A stretch of DNA of 64,000 bases. Origin: Muribaculaceae bacterium Isolate-037 (Harlan). GTDB taxonomy: Bacteria > Bacteroidota > Bacteroidia > Bacteroidales > Muribaculaceae. Both the position numbers and the translations under genes were made by a program. This document shows, piece after piece, positions 17,171-26,535 of this stretch; within the stretch, counting starts at the first letter, position 1; each line of letters begins with the position of its first letter. Location: NCBI GenBank assembly GCA_003762615.1, contig RIAZ01000018.1, forward strand, positions 1 through 64,000. Reading direction: 5' to 3'. The notes beneath the pieces are model-generated. The model was not told where the DNA came from and searched no databases. It saw only the letters and a list, made by a program, of their open reading frames with translations.

Positions 17171-18391
17171 TTAGGAGCCGGCGAGGCGATTGTAGAGGGT
17201 GTCGGCGCCACTCCTTACCTCCTCGCGGAGATGGTGCAGGCTTATACTGTCGGCTTCAAATGCGCCGACAAGATATTTATGGAATATTATACGGCGGCAT
17301 CTGTCGTCAATCGTCTCTATGGGCAACTCCCCGTTCTCAACCATATCCAGCACGCGATTTATCTCTTCGCCCGTATCTGCCGGAGCCACCACTATATCCG
17401 CTCCCGCCTTCAGCGCATCCGCAGCATGATACCCGGCAACCCCTCCCATATTGAGGGCATCCGTAAGTACGAGACCCGAAAATCCCATATCGTCACGCAA
17501 CAGGTCGCCTATAACGACAGACGACACCGCCGCCGGCAATGACTGCGGATCTATCGCCGGAACTGCAAGATGACCCGCCATGACCCCCGACAAACCTGCA
17601 TCTATATAGCTACGGAAGGGATAGAGGTCAATACTGTCCAAAAGATGGAGCGAACGACTTATCACAGGCAACGACTTATGGCTATCCACCGCCGGACTAC
17701 CATGACCGGGAAAATGCTTCGCCACACTGATGACTCGCCCCGATTCAAGTCCGCGGGCATACGCCACTCCCAAATCCGCGACCCTCTTGGGATCACTCCC
17801 AAACGAACGGCTACCTATGACCCCATTCGGATTCTCAACCACGTCAACCACCGGACCGAGAACCATATTTATACCTACCCGCCGGCACTCCCTCGCCACC
17901 TCAGCACCATAATCAAACAGCAACGGCTCATCAGCCTCATCGCCAAGACGTCCGTTGCGTGGGAAACCGGGGGCATCGGTAAGACGCATACCGAGCCCCC
18001 ATTCCGCATCAATAGCGATAAAAAGCGGAATCTCCGCCATTGCCGCCACCCTTGTCATCTCTGCCGCCGACCTCAGATTCCCTTTCAGCAATACAATACC
18101 ACCCACATGATAATCAGACATATATCTTTTCAGACGTAGTATCGTCTCCTTATCATCACTGGCATAGACGGTCGGCATAAAACATTGCCCCACACGCTGC
18201 TCAAGCGTCATGGTCGCCACGATGGAATCGGCAAGGTGGTCTATCCGTGATGTAATGTCAGATGCCACCGGCTCATCACTTCCGACAGACACGGAATCAT
18301 CCGCATCCGACGCCACGCGATTGCCGCTGCATCCGGCTGATACCAACCAGAACATGACCGCCATGCACCATCTCGTCGCTCTCATGATCAT
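17171..18391 (-). CDS. GH3 beta-N-acetylhexosaminidase-like lipoprotein
   Basis: Glycoside hydrolase family 3, single-domain NagZ-like type, 406 aa. A lipobox (LVSAGC, Cys about 20) predicts a lipoprotein, unlike cytoplasmic E. coli NagZ. The signature KHFPGHGSPAVDSHKSLP carries the NagZ-type His loop, and LVLTDALNMGG supplies the Asp nucleophile. It probably removes N-acetylglucosamine from muropeptides or host glycans in the periplasm or on the surface. The stop lies 12 bp from the convergent radC stop. The next upstream gene is a 5'-nucleotidase. Confidence 0.88.
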   Translation of the reverse strand: MIMRATRWCMAVMFWLVSAGCSGNRVASDADDSVSVGSDEPVASDITSRIDHLADSIVATMTLEQRVGQCFMPTVYASDDKETILRLKRYMSDYHVGGIVLLKGNLRSAAEMTRVAAMAEIPLFIAIDAEWGLGMRLTDAPGFPRNGRLGDEADEPLLFDYGAEVARECRRVGINMVLGPVVDVVENPNGVIGSRSFGSDPKRVADLGVAYARGLESGRVISVAKHFPGHGSPAVDSHKSLPVISRSLHLLDSIDLYPFRSYIDAGLSGVMAGHLAVPAIDPQSLPAAVSSVVIGDLLRDDMGFSGLVLTDALNMGGVAGYHAADALKAGADIVVAPADTGEEINRVLDMVENGELPIETIDDRCRRIIFHKYLVGAFEADSISLHHLREEVRSGADTLYNRLAGS

Positions 18392-18404
18392 AATCCTCCA
18401 ACCA

Positions 18405-19979
18405 TCATAACCATACAGTCTTTACAAATCGGCAATCCTGCGATGGTGCTATCGGCAGACCCAGATCACGACAGTTGACAAACCACTCCAATATCGGGGC
18501 ACTCACCTCACGATCGTCAACCCACACCTTTTGGTGATTGGCAAGAGTGACCATATCATCGTTACCTTCAGCTACGTAATCTATCGTGCCTACAAGATAA
18601 GTCTTCTCCGGGTCCATCTCTGTATTGTCAATGACAAGACGTATGAAATTCCCCTCTCCGTCAGTGACCACGCGAGTGTTGCCGCTGATAGCCTCGCCAC
18701 CCTTACGCGCCGCCACACGCATCGCCTCTATGATATCCTTACCCTTTATGCTCATGATGACGAAATGATTCGAGAAGGGATACGTGGAGAGAATCTGACC
18801 TTCAGTCACGTCGCCTGCACTCATATCCTGACGTATACCACCGATGTTCATTATCGACATATCGACTCTCGGTATATCCATACCTGTCTGACGCAAAGAA
18901 TCTGCCTTATGGTTGGCATACCACAATCCGAAATCAGCAGTAAGATTCGCCATTCCGCATGAATTGTTACGCATGTCATACAACGAGGTTGACACTACAT
19001 GAGAATTGACGGAATCCACCACATGTTTATACGGTGCAAGAAACGAGATGATACGTTGGTCATAGTCCGATTCAGGGAAACGAGACGTGACCGGAATCAA
19101 CTCATAATCCACCTTCGAGCCATCGATACCCTTCAGCCCGTCAAGATCCACAGTCAGTTTACCCACATATTTACCATACTTACCGGTCTGGACGATTCTC
19201 ACCGGTCGTCCTTCTGCGTTATCCACCAACGAGGGATACTTCTTTGGATTGGCAGGGTCAATAAGAGTGTGGGAATGTCCGCCGATGATTATGTCTATGT
19301 CGCGGCTTGACTTCGCAAGATTCACGTCGCCCGGCTTATCATTCGACGTGACATAACCGATATGAGTCACCGCCACCACAAGATCGCACTTCTTCTTATT
19401 CTTCAGAAAAGCGGCGGTCTCATTGGCAGTCTTTATCACATCCTTGAAATTTACGTCGATACTTTTCTCTGATATCAGACTTCGCGGATCGATATTTATC
19501 CCGAAGAAACCTATCTTCTTCCCCCCTATCTTCTTTATGACATACGGCTGCATGATGCCATCCATATACGTGCCGGAGAAATCATAGTTTGCCGACAGGC
19601 GTGCTCCTTTAAGAGTCCTGTATTTCTCCGCAAGGTCTTTCATTCCGTTGTCAAACTCATGATTTCCGAGAATGTTTATGTCATACCCTATCATGTTGAG
19701 GAGAGGATATTCCACTTCACCCCTGAAATATTTGAAATAAAGCGAACCCTGCACCACATCGCCGGCATTCACCATCAGCACATTCCTCTCCGCCTTTCTC
19801 ACGGAATCGACCACTGCCTTAAGCTGCAACATTCCACCCATGCCATCCTTAGCCGGTTCTATCGAGGAGTGCGTGTCATTTGTGTGAAGTATCACGAGTT
19901 TCTCGGCACTAGTCGGAAAACTCAAGGCGGCAAGTCCCAACAAAGAGACCGCCGCCTTTCTAAGTATTGAATCTATCAT
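18405..19979 (-). CDS. secreted 5'-nucleotidase/metallophosphatase (UshA-like)
   Basis: A 524-aa two-domain enzyme. The N-terminal calcineurin-like domain has the full metal set: LHTNDTHS, NAGDVVQGS, LGNHEFDNG, AVTHIGY and GGHSHT. The C-terminal 5'-nucleotidase domain follows from about residue 320. The start at 19979 is chosen because it begins with a clean signal peptide (MIDSILRKAAVSLLGLAALS...), while the longer frame from 20045 would overlap gpmI. Likely role: periplasmic hydrolysis of nucleotides for nucleoside and phosphate salvage. Confidence 0.9.
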   Translation of the reverse strand: MIDSILRKAAVSLLGLAALSFPTSAEKLVILHTNDTHSSIEPAKDGMGGMLQLKAVVDSVRKAERNVLMVNAGDVVQGSLYFKYFRGEVEYPLLNMIGYDINILGNHEFDNGMKDLAEKYRTLKGARLSANYDFSGTYMDGIMQPYVIKKIGGKKIGFFGINIDPRSLISEKSIDVNFKDVIKTANETAAFLKNKKKCDLVVAVTHIGYVTSNDKPGDVNLAKSSRDIDIIIGGHSHTLIDPANPKKYPSLVDNAEGRPVRIVQTGKYGKYVGKLTVDLDGLKGIDGSKVDYELIPVTSRFPESDYDQRIISFLAPYKHVVDSVNSHVVSTSLYDMRNNSCGMANLTADFGLWYANHKADSLRQTGMDIPRVDMSIMNIGGIRQDMSAGDVTEGQILSTYPFSNHFVIMSIKGKDIIEAMRVAARKGGEAISGNTRVVTDGEGNFIRLVIDNTEMDPEKTYLVGTIDYVAEGNDDMVTLANHQKVWVDDREVSAPILEWFVNCRDLGLPIAPSQDCRFVKTVWL

Positions 19980-20041
19980 TATTCTGTCAGTAATATTTAT
20001 CCACTGTGACCGGCTCTCCGAAACAGCCGGACACCATGACA

Positions 20042-21550
20042 TCAATCTTCAATCAGATCCTCACCTGTCATGTCAGCAGGCTTTGCCACGCCCATTATAT
20101 GGAGCAACGAGGGAGCCACGTCGGCAAGACGCCCATCCTTCACCTTGGCATCCTTATTGCCGATATAGATGAACGGCACGGGATTCAGGGAGTGGGCAGT
20201 GTTGGGAGTGCCATCCTCGTTGAGTGCGTGATCAGCATTGCCGTGGTCAGCGATGATGATTGTGCCGTAGCCATGAGCCTTGGCAGCCTCTACCACTTTC
20301 TCCACGCATTTGTCGAGAGTCTCCACAGCCTTCTGTATGGCGGGATATACACCGGTATGACCCACCATGTCACCGTTTGCGAAGTTCACAACGATGAAGT
20401 CATACTTATCGCTATCGATTGCCTCAACAAGTTTCTCAGTCACCTCGGGTGCGCTCATCTCCGGCTGAAGATCGTATGTGGCAACCTTCGGAGAAGGTAC
20501 GAGTATACGGTCTTCACCCTCAAACGGAGCTTCACGTCCACCATTGAAGAAGAATGTCACATGAGCATATTTCTCAGTCTCAGCGATGTGGAGCTGCTTC
20601 TTGCCATCGCGTGAAAGCACCTCTGCAAGAGTGTCGGGCACATCGGATTTGGAGAACAGTATATGCACGCCCTTGAATGAGTCATCATACGGAGTCATGC
20701 AATAATACTGCAGGTCAGGAATCGGGTTCATCCCGTCTTCTGAATGCTGGGTGAGCACAGTAGTCAGCTCTTTCGCACGGTCGTTGCGATAGTTGAAGAA
20801 GATCACAACGTGTCCGGCACCGATTCTGCCATCCACATTGTCGTTGACAATAGGTTTGAGGAATTCGTCGGTCACGCCTTCAGCGTATGATTCCTCTACT
20901 GCCTCTATCACGTTTTCCGTATGCTTACCCTCACCATACACGAGAAGATTATATGCCTCTTTCAGACGCTCCCAACGATGGTCGCGGTCCATGGCATAGT
21001 AGCGTCCAATCACAGATGCGATAGTGCCCGCGCTCTTGTCGCAATGCTCCTTTATCTCCTTAAGGAATCCGGCACCGCTCTTGGGGTCGGTGTCACGGCC
21101 ATCCATGAAACAGTGCAGGAACACTCTCTGGAGATCGTAAGCCTTGGCAGTGTCGCAAAGGGCATAGAGATGGTCAAGGCTGGAGTGTACACCACCAGCA
21201 GATGCAAGACCCATGAAATGGATAGGCACGTTGTGCCGACGTGCGTAAGAGAATGCAGCCTTAATCTCAGGATTCTCGGCAAATGACCCGTCGGCGATGG
21301 CACGGTTGATCTTCACAAGATCCTGATATACCACACGTCCGGCACCGATATTCAAGTGACCCACCTCAGAGTTACCCATCTGTCCGTCGGGCAGACCTAC
21401 ATTCTCGCCGCTTGCCTGAAGCTTTGAATTGGGATAGTTGGCAAACAGGCTGTCCATATAAGGTGTCGGGGTGTTAAAAATCGCATCATCCTTGGCATGG
21501 TCGCCCAGACCATATCCATCGAGGATGATAAGTAATGCTTTGTTTGACAT
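20042..21550 (-). CDS. gpmI: 2,3-bisphosphoglycerate-independent phosphoglycerate mutase
   Basis: Glycolytic iPGM of 502 aa, alkaline-phosphatase superfamily, manganese dependent. It begins [12 protein letters not shown] (first metal Asp), contains the phosphoserine block [16 protein letters not shown], and has the metal sites in the late blocks [12 protein letters not shown] and [16 protein letters not shown]. Length is normal. It is transcribed toward the 5'-nucleotidase gene with a 62-bp gap. Confidence 0.98.
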   Translation of the reverse strand: MSNKALLIILDGYGLGDHAKDDAIFNTPTPYMDSLFANYPNSKLQASGENVGLPDGQMGNSEVGHLNIGAGRVVYQDLVKINRAIADGSFAENPEIKAAFSYARRHNVPIHFMGLASAGGVHSSLDHLYALCDTAKAYDLQRVFLHCFMDGRDTDPKSGAGFLKEIKEHCDKSAGTIASVIGRYYAMDRDHRWERLKEAYNLLVYGEGKHTENVIEAVEESYAEGVTDEFLKPIVNDNVDGRIGAGHVVIFFNYRNDRAKELTTVLTQHSEDGMNPIPDLQYYCMTPYDDSFKGVHILFSKSDVPDTLAEVLSRDGKKQLHIAETEKYAHVTFFFNGGREAPFEGEDRILVPSPKVATYDLQPEMSAPEVTEKLVEAIDSDKYDFIVVNFANGDMVGHTGVYPAIQKAVETLDKCVEKVVEAAKAHGYGTIIIADHGNADHALNEDGTPNTAHSLNPVPFIYIGNKDAKVKDGRLADVAPSLLHIMGVAKPADMTGEDLIED

Positions 21551-21632
21551 AACTTTATTGTTTATTCTAAATTTTTATCTTTCTACTTCTTACGCCCGTT
21601 GAGACAAGTGGGCTGCAATACTAATTGTTTTG

Positions 21633-21640
21633 CAAAAATA
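21633..21640 (-). promoter_or_regulatory. candidate gpmI -7 box
   Basis: TATTTTTG on the minus strand, about 85 bp upstream of the gpmI start; the -33 position has only a partial match. Confidence 0.4.
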
Positions 21641-21703
21641 CTCATAATTTTTCAATCTCAACGAAAATTCGGCGGATAAAAGTTGTTGAAGTTGTTTAAA
21701 ATG

Positions 21704-21737
21704 TAAAAAAAAGACAATCCCACATTTGGGGACTGCC
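21704..21737 (-). terminator. rplS terminator
   Basis: On the minus strand GGCAGTCCC pairs with GGGATTGTC (9 bp with two G-T pairs), followed by a run of eight T. It lies about 30 bp past the rplS stop. Confidence 0.8.
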
Positions 21738-21769
21738 TTATGAGATGATGTCTAAGCCTGACCGACTGA

Positions 21770-22135
21770 TTATTTGTCAGCCTTCTTAACGATACGCTCT
21801 TTGATACGAGCCTTCTTACCTGTAAGATTGCGGAGGTAGTAAAGTTTCGCACGACGTACCTTGCCGTATTTGTTGACAGTGATTGACTCGATAAACGGAG
21901 ACTCGATAGGGAAGATTCTCTCCACGCCGATACCGTCTGAGATCTTACGCACTGTGAAACGCTTCTTGTCCTCGCTACCGTTGATGCGGATAACCACACC
22001 ACGATACTGCTGGATACGCTCCTTGTTACCCTCTTTGATACGGTAAGCTACTGTGATAGTGTCACCGGGGCCAAACTCATCAAACTGCTTTTTGGGAGTG
22101 GCAAATGCCTCCTCCGCGATTTTGATCAAATCCAT
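21770..22135 (-). CDS. rplS: 50S ribosomal protein L19
   Basis: A 121-aa L19 with the family blocks [34 protein letters not shown] and [23 protein letters not shown]. It binds at the subunit interface near bridge B8. It stands alone, away from rpsP/rimM/trmD, as in other Bacteroidales, with its own promoter and terminator. Confidence 0.98.
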   Translation of the reverse strand: MDLIKIAEEAFATPKKQFDEFGPGDTITVAYRIKEGNKERIQQYRGVVIRINGSEDKKRFTVRKISDGIGVERIFPIESPFIESITVNKYGKVRRAKLYYLRNLTGKKARIKERIVKKADK

Positions 22136-22210
22136 TGTGTTATTGAGATTTTATGTATTACTTGCAATGTAACGAGCCACCGTGTCTCGCCAGAGATTAC
22201 AAATTCGGTG

Positions 22211-22242
22211 CAAAGTTACTATTTTTCCCTCACTTATGCAAG
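22211..22242 (-). promoter_or_regulatory. rplS promoter
   Basis: On the minus strand CTTG (22239-22242), a 20-bp spacer and TAACTTTG (22211-22218), giving a 5' leader of about 70 nt. Confidence 0.75.
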
Positions 22243-22270
22243 TGTTTGTGATAGTTTATCGTTGATAGTG

Positions 22271-22316
22271 GATAGTTTATGGTCAAACTATCTACCATAA
22301 CTCCCCCTTTAGGGGG
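22271..22316 (-). other. two hairpins between porQ and rplS
   Basis: GATAGTTT/AAACTATC (22271-22292) and CCCCC/GGGGG around TTTA (22303-22316) form adjacent stems just past the porQ stop. No long U tract follows either; they probably protect or define the porQ mRNA 3' end. Confidence 0.45.
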
Positions 22317-22328
22317 TTGGGAAGTCTG

Positions 22329-23348
22329 CTAAATCAACTCCCCTATGTTCAATCCGAGATTAAGCATTATCGAGGATGCGCTCTTGTGGGGCATGGAATA
22401 TGCCACGCCTAAGGAGAATGTGCGCACCTTTATCCCTATACCCGCTGAGAATCCGGAAAGGAAATTGCGCTGATACGCACTCATGTCGGTGCGGGTCTTA
22501 TAATTATAGGCAAGATCCACGTAGAACCTATCAGTCGGCACGTATTGCACCCCAAATATCAGATGCCGGAAAAGATTGCTTCCGAAGCTTGATTTCGGCT
22601 TCAGGTCGCCCTCCTCCCCCTCATCAGCGGAATGCCCATAATAAGGGAGATTCCATTTCGTGAGATTATGGGCTGTGATTCCGATTGAGAATGGCGACTC
22701 CCCTATCCCCTTCATGAATCCGAACTGCACGTCGAAAGGCAGACGGTCATAGCTCTCCTCAAAACGCTTTAGCTGTCCGCCCATGTTTTTCAGGACAAAC
22801 GACAATGACAAATCCCGCTCATCATTATAATAGTTGATGCCGACATCCGCAGCCATTGCAAATGCAGAATATTGCTCGTAGCCACTGTAGATCATCTTCA
22901 GATTGATGCCTCCACGCAGACGGTCGGTGATATCATGGGAATAAGTGCCCTCAAACACTATATCCGTCGGCGTGAAACTCCCCGTAGGAGTACCATCGGG
23001 AAGATAGCCGGCGATCTCGCCATAGTTGAGATACCTCACCCCGGCAGCCCATGCACCACGCTCTCCCACTCCCATACCGAAACGCACCCCGGCGAAATTC
23101 GCGCTACCCATATAATGCATGTAGCTCACCGCCACCTGCCTGTCGACCTCCTGACCGAGCAAGGCGGGATTCTCCTGGGCAAGCGCCACGTCATCATCTA
23201 TCAAGGCTATTCCTCCGCCTCCAAGCGCAAAGGCATGGCTTGAAGTGGGCACATCAAGAAATTCGTAGGCAGAACGCCCGGTCTGGGCGGTCGCGCTGCA
23301 TGCGGCGAGCGCAAGCAATATCATTGTTTTGGTTCGCGTAAGTTTCAT
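22329..23348 (-). CDS. porQ: type IX secretion system protein PorQ
   Basis: A 339-aa outer-membrane beta-barrel protein of the PorQ family. It has a signal peptide (MKLTRTKTMILLALAACSATA), then the conserved start YEFLDVPTSSHAFALGGGGIAL and a C-terminal barrel-type strand ending in LGLNIGEL. In T9SS, PorQ works with PorU, PorV and PorZ in the attachment complex that anchors cargo to the surface. No other T9SS gene is adjacent; a plug protein is encoded at 46179. The family call rests on recognition of the whole sequence pattern. Confidence 0.82.
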   Translation of the reverse strand: MKLTRTKTMILLALAACSATAQTGRSAYEFLDVPTSSHAFALGGGGIALIDDDVALAQENPALLGQEVDRQVAVSYMHYMGSANFAGVRFGMGVGERGAWAAGVRYLNYGEIAGYLPDGTPTGSFTPTDIVFEGTYSHDITDRLRGGINLKMIYSGYEQYSAFAMAADVGINYYNDERDLSLSFVLKNMGGQLKRFEESYDRLPFDVQFGFMKGIGESPFSIGITAHNLTKWNLPYYGHSADEGEEGDLKPKSSFGSNLFRHLIFGVQYVPTDRFYVDLAYNYKTRTDMSAYQRNFLSGFSAGIGIKVRTFSLGVAYSMPHKSASSIMLNLGLNIGELI

Positions 23349-23576
23349 TCAGCAAATGTCAGATCAAAGAGATATTTTGCACCATCTGACTAATTCTAAA
23401 ACGTCAACATCCACATTCTATTGTACCATCCGGCATCCCTATTGCCCCACCCGTGTCGCTCACCCTCACCTCATCCCCTTCCCGACCATTTTTTGGCATT
23501 ATCTCCCCTCAAAACACCCCCGAACTGTGAATAAATGTAAAACTATTTTAAATTACCAAATTCTTATGCCATATTT

Positions 23577-23608
23577 TTTGGAAAATAAAAACAGCGGTTC
23601 TATATTTG
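23577..23608 (+). promoter_or_regulatory. promoter of the TonB-C protein
   Basis: TTTG (23577-23580), a 20-bp spacer and TATATTTG (23601-23608): an exact consensus match 28 bp before the start codon. Confidence 0.8.
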
Positions 23609-23635
23609 CATCATCAAATTTTCCAAACTACATAA

Positions 23636-24079
23636 ATGAAAATTCATACACTTCTATTCCTAATCGGTACAACCCTCGGAGCTATCGCTCCATCTATGGC
23701 ATCAGCCCAGACGTGCCGTATTGCTTCCGGAGTAAACTCCGAAGGCTACATGACCTTCAAGGAGGTTTATGAGTTTGACTATGTAGAGGAGAAGCCCAAA
23801 TTCCCCGGCGGCGGCGCAGCTCTCCTGAATTATATCAACGAGACGCGACGCTATCCTGCGGAAGCATACTCTAAAGGGGTGGAAGGCAGGGTGACTTGTG
23901 CATTCGTCATAAATGCCGACGGCAAGGTCAGCCATGTCTCCGTTCTACGCGGGGTTGAGCCCTCTCTCAACAAAGAGGCGATGCGCATCTTCTCAAAGAT
24001 GCCGGCTTGGGTGCCCGGCAAGATCGAGGGTCGGGCGGTCCCCGTAAGAGTGATCTGCGCGGTGCCATTCAGGAAATGA
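23636..24079 (+). CDS. secreted TonB C-terminal domain protein
   Basis: A 147-aa protein: signal peptide (MKIHTLLFLIGTTLGAIAPSMASA), a short linker, and a TonB C-terminal domain (about 55-145) with the typical PKFPGGGAALLNYIN, YPAEAYSKGVEGRVTCAFVI and PAWVPGKIEGRAVPVRV blocks. Classic TonB has an N-terminal membrane anchor and a long Pro-rich spacer; both are missing, so this form is probably free in the periplasm. It may contact TonB-dependent receptors or have another role. It is a single gene with its own promoter. Confidence 0.85.
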   Translation: MKIHTLLFLIGTTLGAIAPSMASAQTCRIASGVNSEGYMTFKEVYEFDYVEEKPKFPGGGAALLNYINETRRYPAEAYSKGVEGRVTCAFVINADGKVSHVSVLRGVEPSLNKEAMRIFSKMPAWVPGKIEGRAVPVRVICAVPFRK

Positions 24080-24157
24080 ATCCCCGGATGTCTCCGACAG
24101 TTGCAAATTGTTAGCTTTTTACAACATCATATTGAATAGTTTTGATTTTTAGCACAG

Positions 24158-24190
24158 AAAAAGGATTGACCGTGAGGCCAATCCTTTTTA
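24158..24190. terminator. bidirectional terminator
   Basis: AAAAAGGATTG and CAATCCTTTTT form an 11-bp stem with A/T runs on both sides, between the convergent TonB-C gene (plus) and the winged-helix gene (minus). Confidence 0.8.
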
Positions 24191-24229
24191 TTTCCAATGA
24201 GATGTAGCGGCATCCGCATCCATCCGCAA

Positions 24230-24439
24230 TTATTCCACCAGCGCTGCAACGATATCCTCGTCAAGCTGAGTGATGACAATCTTACCCTCACGGCCAAGCC
24301 ATCCGAAGGCTGCCATGATTTCATCTTTTTTCAATTTTGTTGCTTTTTTGATTTGTTTGAGACCAAGTGAACGGGTATCTGATTTTTCAAGCGCCTTATA
24401 GACCTCTCCTGCCCATGTTCCAATTGAATCAATGTCCAT
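24230..24439 (-). CDS. small winged helix-turn-helix protein
   Basis: A 69-aa protein resembling the Bacteroidetes winged-helix family PF10771 (DUF2582): a helix WAGEVYKALEK, recognition part LKQIKKATKLKKDEIMAAFGWLGREGKI and a wing with VITQLDEDIVAAL. It may bind DNA, but members have no known targets. It is a single-gene unit. Confidence 0.8.
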   Translation of the reverse strand: MDIDSIGTWAGEVYKALEKSDTRSLGLKQIKKATKLKKDEIMAAFGWLGREGKIVITQLDEDIVAALVE

Positions 24440-24603
24440 AGTTTTGATAATTTATTTTGTTAATAACTTCTGAATTTATACTTTACACTCCCACGCACAA
24501 TCGGCATGCACACAAGCGAGGGCATCATTCCATGCCATTCCCAGGCATGACTGACAACACCCCCTTTATCTTTCAACAATCTTACATCATATTTTGTTGT
24601 CTA

Positions 24604-24634
24604 TTGTGCATCTCAATCCATTTATATAATTTTG
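24604..24634 (+). promoter_or_regulatory. rsgA promoter
   Basis: TTG at 24604-24606 and TAATTTTG at 24627-24634 with a 20-bp spacer, about 37 bp upstream of the rsgA start. Confidence 0.7.
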
Positions 24635-24670
24635 CAACACGCGAATTTTTAACAATGGGAATTTTTCTCT

Positions 24671-25660
24671 ATGAGCAAGAAAAAGACATCTGCACCTCTC
24701 CGGTCGGCAGTGATAGGCGAAGGAAGGGTGATTAGAAATACGGGTAGCTCCTATATCGTGCGCCTCGACAATGGCGACGAGCTGCAATGCCGCATTAAAG
24801 GCAACTTCCGCATTAAGGGGATACGCACCACAAATCCTGTGGCGGTAGGCGACATTGTGACCGTAGCAAAGGCGGCTGACGATGCCGACTATATCACGGC
24901 GATAGCTCCACGCTCCAACTATATCATACGCCGGGCGTCAAACCTATCGAAGGAGAGCCATATACTCGCATCCAACATCGACCTCGCCGTGCTTGTGGCG
25001 ACTCTGCGCGAACCCGTCACGACAACCACTTTTATCGACCGGTTTCTCGCCACTGCGGAAGCATATTCCGTGAAAAGCGCACTCATCATCAACAAGGAGG
25101 ACCTCTGGGACGAAATCGACTGTGAACTCGCCGATGCCTTAAAGAACCTTTACGAATCAATCGGATATCCGGTGTTCTTCGCATCGGCATCCTCCGGGAA
25201 AGGGATTCCGGAGATAACCTCATTCCTATCCGGGAAAATCACTCTGCTGGCAGGCAACAGCGGCGTGGGCAAGTCATCGTTGATAAATGCCATTGTCCCC
25301 GGAGCCGACCTGCGCACCGGAGAGATATCCGACATACATCACACCGGCACACACACAACGACATTCTCCGAGATGATAGATCTTTCCGGAGGCGGCGCGT
25401 TAATCGACATACCGGGAGTCAGAGGTTTCGGCACAATAGATTTCAAGCCGGAAGAGGTGGGGCATTTCTTCCCGGAGATATTCCGCATCTCGCGCGACTG
25501 CCGTTACAGCGACTGCAAGCATACGGGCGAACCGGGATGCGCAGTCATTCCCGCCGTGGAAGAACACTATATCGCCGAAAGCCGATATGCATCATATCTA
25601 TCCATTCTTGAGGAGGCTTCGGAAGAGGCAGGCGCAGATAAATACCGTAAGCCTTTCTGA
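24671..25660 (+). CDS. rsgA: ribosome small-subunit-dependent GTPase RsgA
   Basis: A 329-aa circularly permuted GTPase in 30S maturation. An N-terminal OB domain (about 15-80) is followed by the GTPase motifs in permuted order: NKEDLW (G4), ASSGKG (G5-like), LLAGNSGVGKSSLIN (G1) and IDIPGVRGFG (G3). The C-terminal zinc motif has Cys and His in CRYSDCKHTGEPGC. GHTGTHTTT forms the switch region. It is convergent with cdaA, with 56 bp between the stops. Confidence 0.97.
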   Translation: MSKKKTSAPLRSAVIGEGRVIRNTGSSYIVRLDNGDELQCRIKGNFRIKGIRTTNPVAVGDIVTVAKAADDADYITAIAPRSNYIIRRASNLSKESHILASNIDLAVLVATLREPVTTTTFIDRFLATAEAYSVKSALIINKEDLWDEIDCELADALKNLYESIGYPVFFASASSGKGIPEITSFLSGKITLLAGNSGVGKSSLINAIVPGADLRTGEISDIHHTGTHTTTFSEMIDLSGGGALIDIPGVRGFGTIDFKPEEVGHFFPEIFRISRDCRYSDCKHTGEPGCAVIPAVEEHYIAESRYASYLSILEEASEEAGADKYRKPF

Positions 25661-25716
25661 CCCTGCAATACGCCGGAATCTACGCCCCTATCATAAAATC
25701 TTGGTGCGACAGAGCG

Positions 25717-26487
25717 TCACTCCGTCAATGACGACGATAGGATATGCTCCAGATCCTGTGTGCTCACCCTCACCGTTATCACTCCATCCTTGGCTACAGA
25801 GATACCTCCGGTCTCCTCGCTTACGATGACGCACACGGCATCCGTCTCCTGGCTCATGCCGAGTGCCGCCCTATGGCGCAGACCGAGATTCTTCGGGATA
25901 TCCATGTCATGACTTACAGGAAGGATACACCCCACTGAAGTGATCCGGTTGGATGCTATTATCATGGCACCGTCATGCAGCGGGGAGTTCTTGAAAAATA
26001 TATTCTCTATGAGACGCATATTTATGGCGGCATCTATGATATCACCGGTCTTCTCATAGACAGTCAGAGGCATCTTGCGCTGAAACACAATCAACGCGCC
26101 CGTCTTGCTCTTGCTCATGCTCATGCAGGCATACACCACTGCCATGACACGTGCATGACTCGCCTCATCATTCCCCTTCTCATGACGGAAAAGACGCTTG
26201 ATAAATTTCAGACGCCCGTGAGAGCCTATGTCGATAAGGAAACGCTTGATCTGATCCTGAAAAAGAATGACAAGGACTATCACCCCTATGCTCATAAACT
26301 TGTCGAGGATAGAGCCGGTCAGCCGCATGTCGAAAATCTCAGATGCCAGTACCCACAAAACGAAAAACACCAGCACTCCGTAGAACAGACTCAGAGTGCC
26401 ACTGTTTTTCATCATCCTGTAGACGTAAAACAGGAGTAACGCGATTATAAGGATATCGACTATATCTTTTATTCCGAAATTTATCAT
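25717..26487 (-). CDS. cdaA: diadenylate cyclase (CdaA type)
   Basis: A 256-aa membrane diadenylate cyclase that makes c-di-AMP from two ATP. Three N-terminal transmembrane helices (about 9-85) precede the DAC domain, which has LHDGAMII (DGA motif) and LGLRHRAALGMS (RHR motif). It lies 48 bp downstream of folP, as in many Bacteroidetes; the glmM/cdaR arrangement of Firmicutes is absent. Members are linked to cell-wall and osmotic control. Confidence 0.95.
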   Translation of the reverse strand: MINFGIKDIVDILIIALLLFYVYRMMKNSGTLSLFYGVLVFFVLWVLASEIFDMRLTGSILDKFMSIGVIVLVILFQDQIKRFLIDIGSHGRLKFIKRLFRHEKGNDEASHARVMAVVYACMSMSKSKTGALIVFQRKMPLTVYEKTGDIIDAAINMRLIENIFFKNSPLHDGAMIIASNRITSVGCILPVSHDMDIPKNLGLRHRAALGMSQETDAVCVIVSEETGGISVAKDGVITVRVSTQDLEHILSSSLTE

Positions 26488-26535
26488 GTCGCTAAATTAG
26501 TTGAAAATTCTTTTTAATCAAGATGCCCGGAAGCA

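Noticed and set aside
18405..20045. 5'-nucleotidase start at 20045
   Set aside because: It would overlap gpmI and bury the signal peptide behind 22 unrelated residues.
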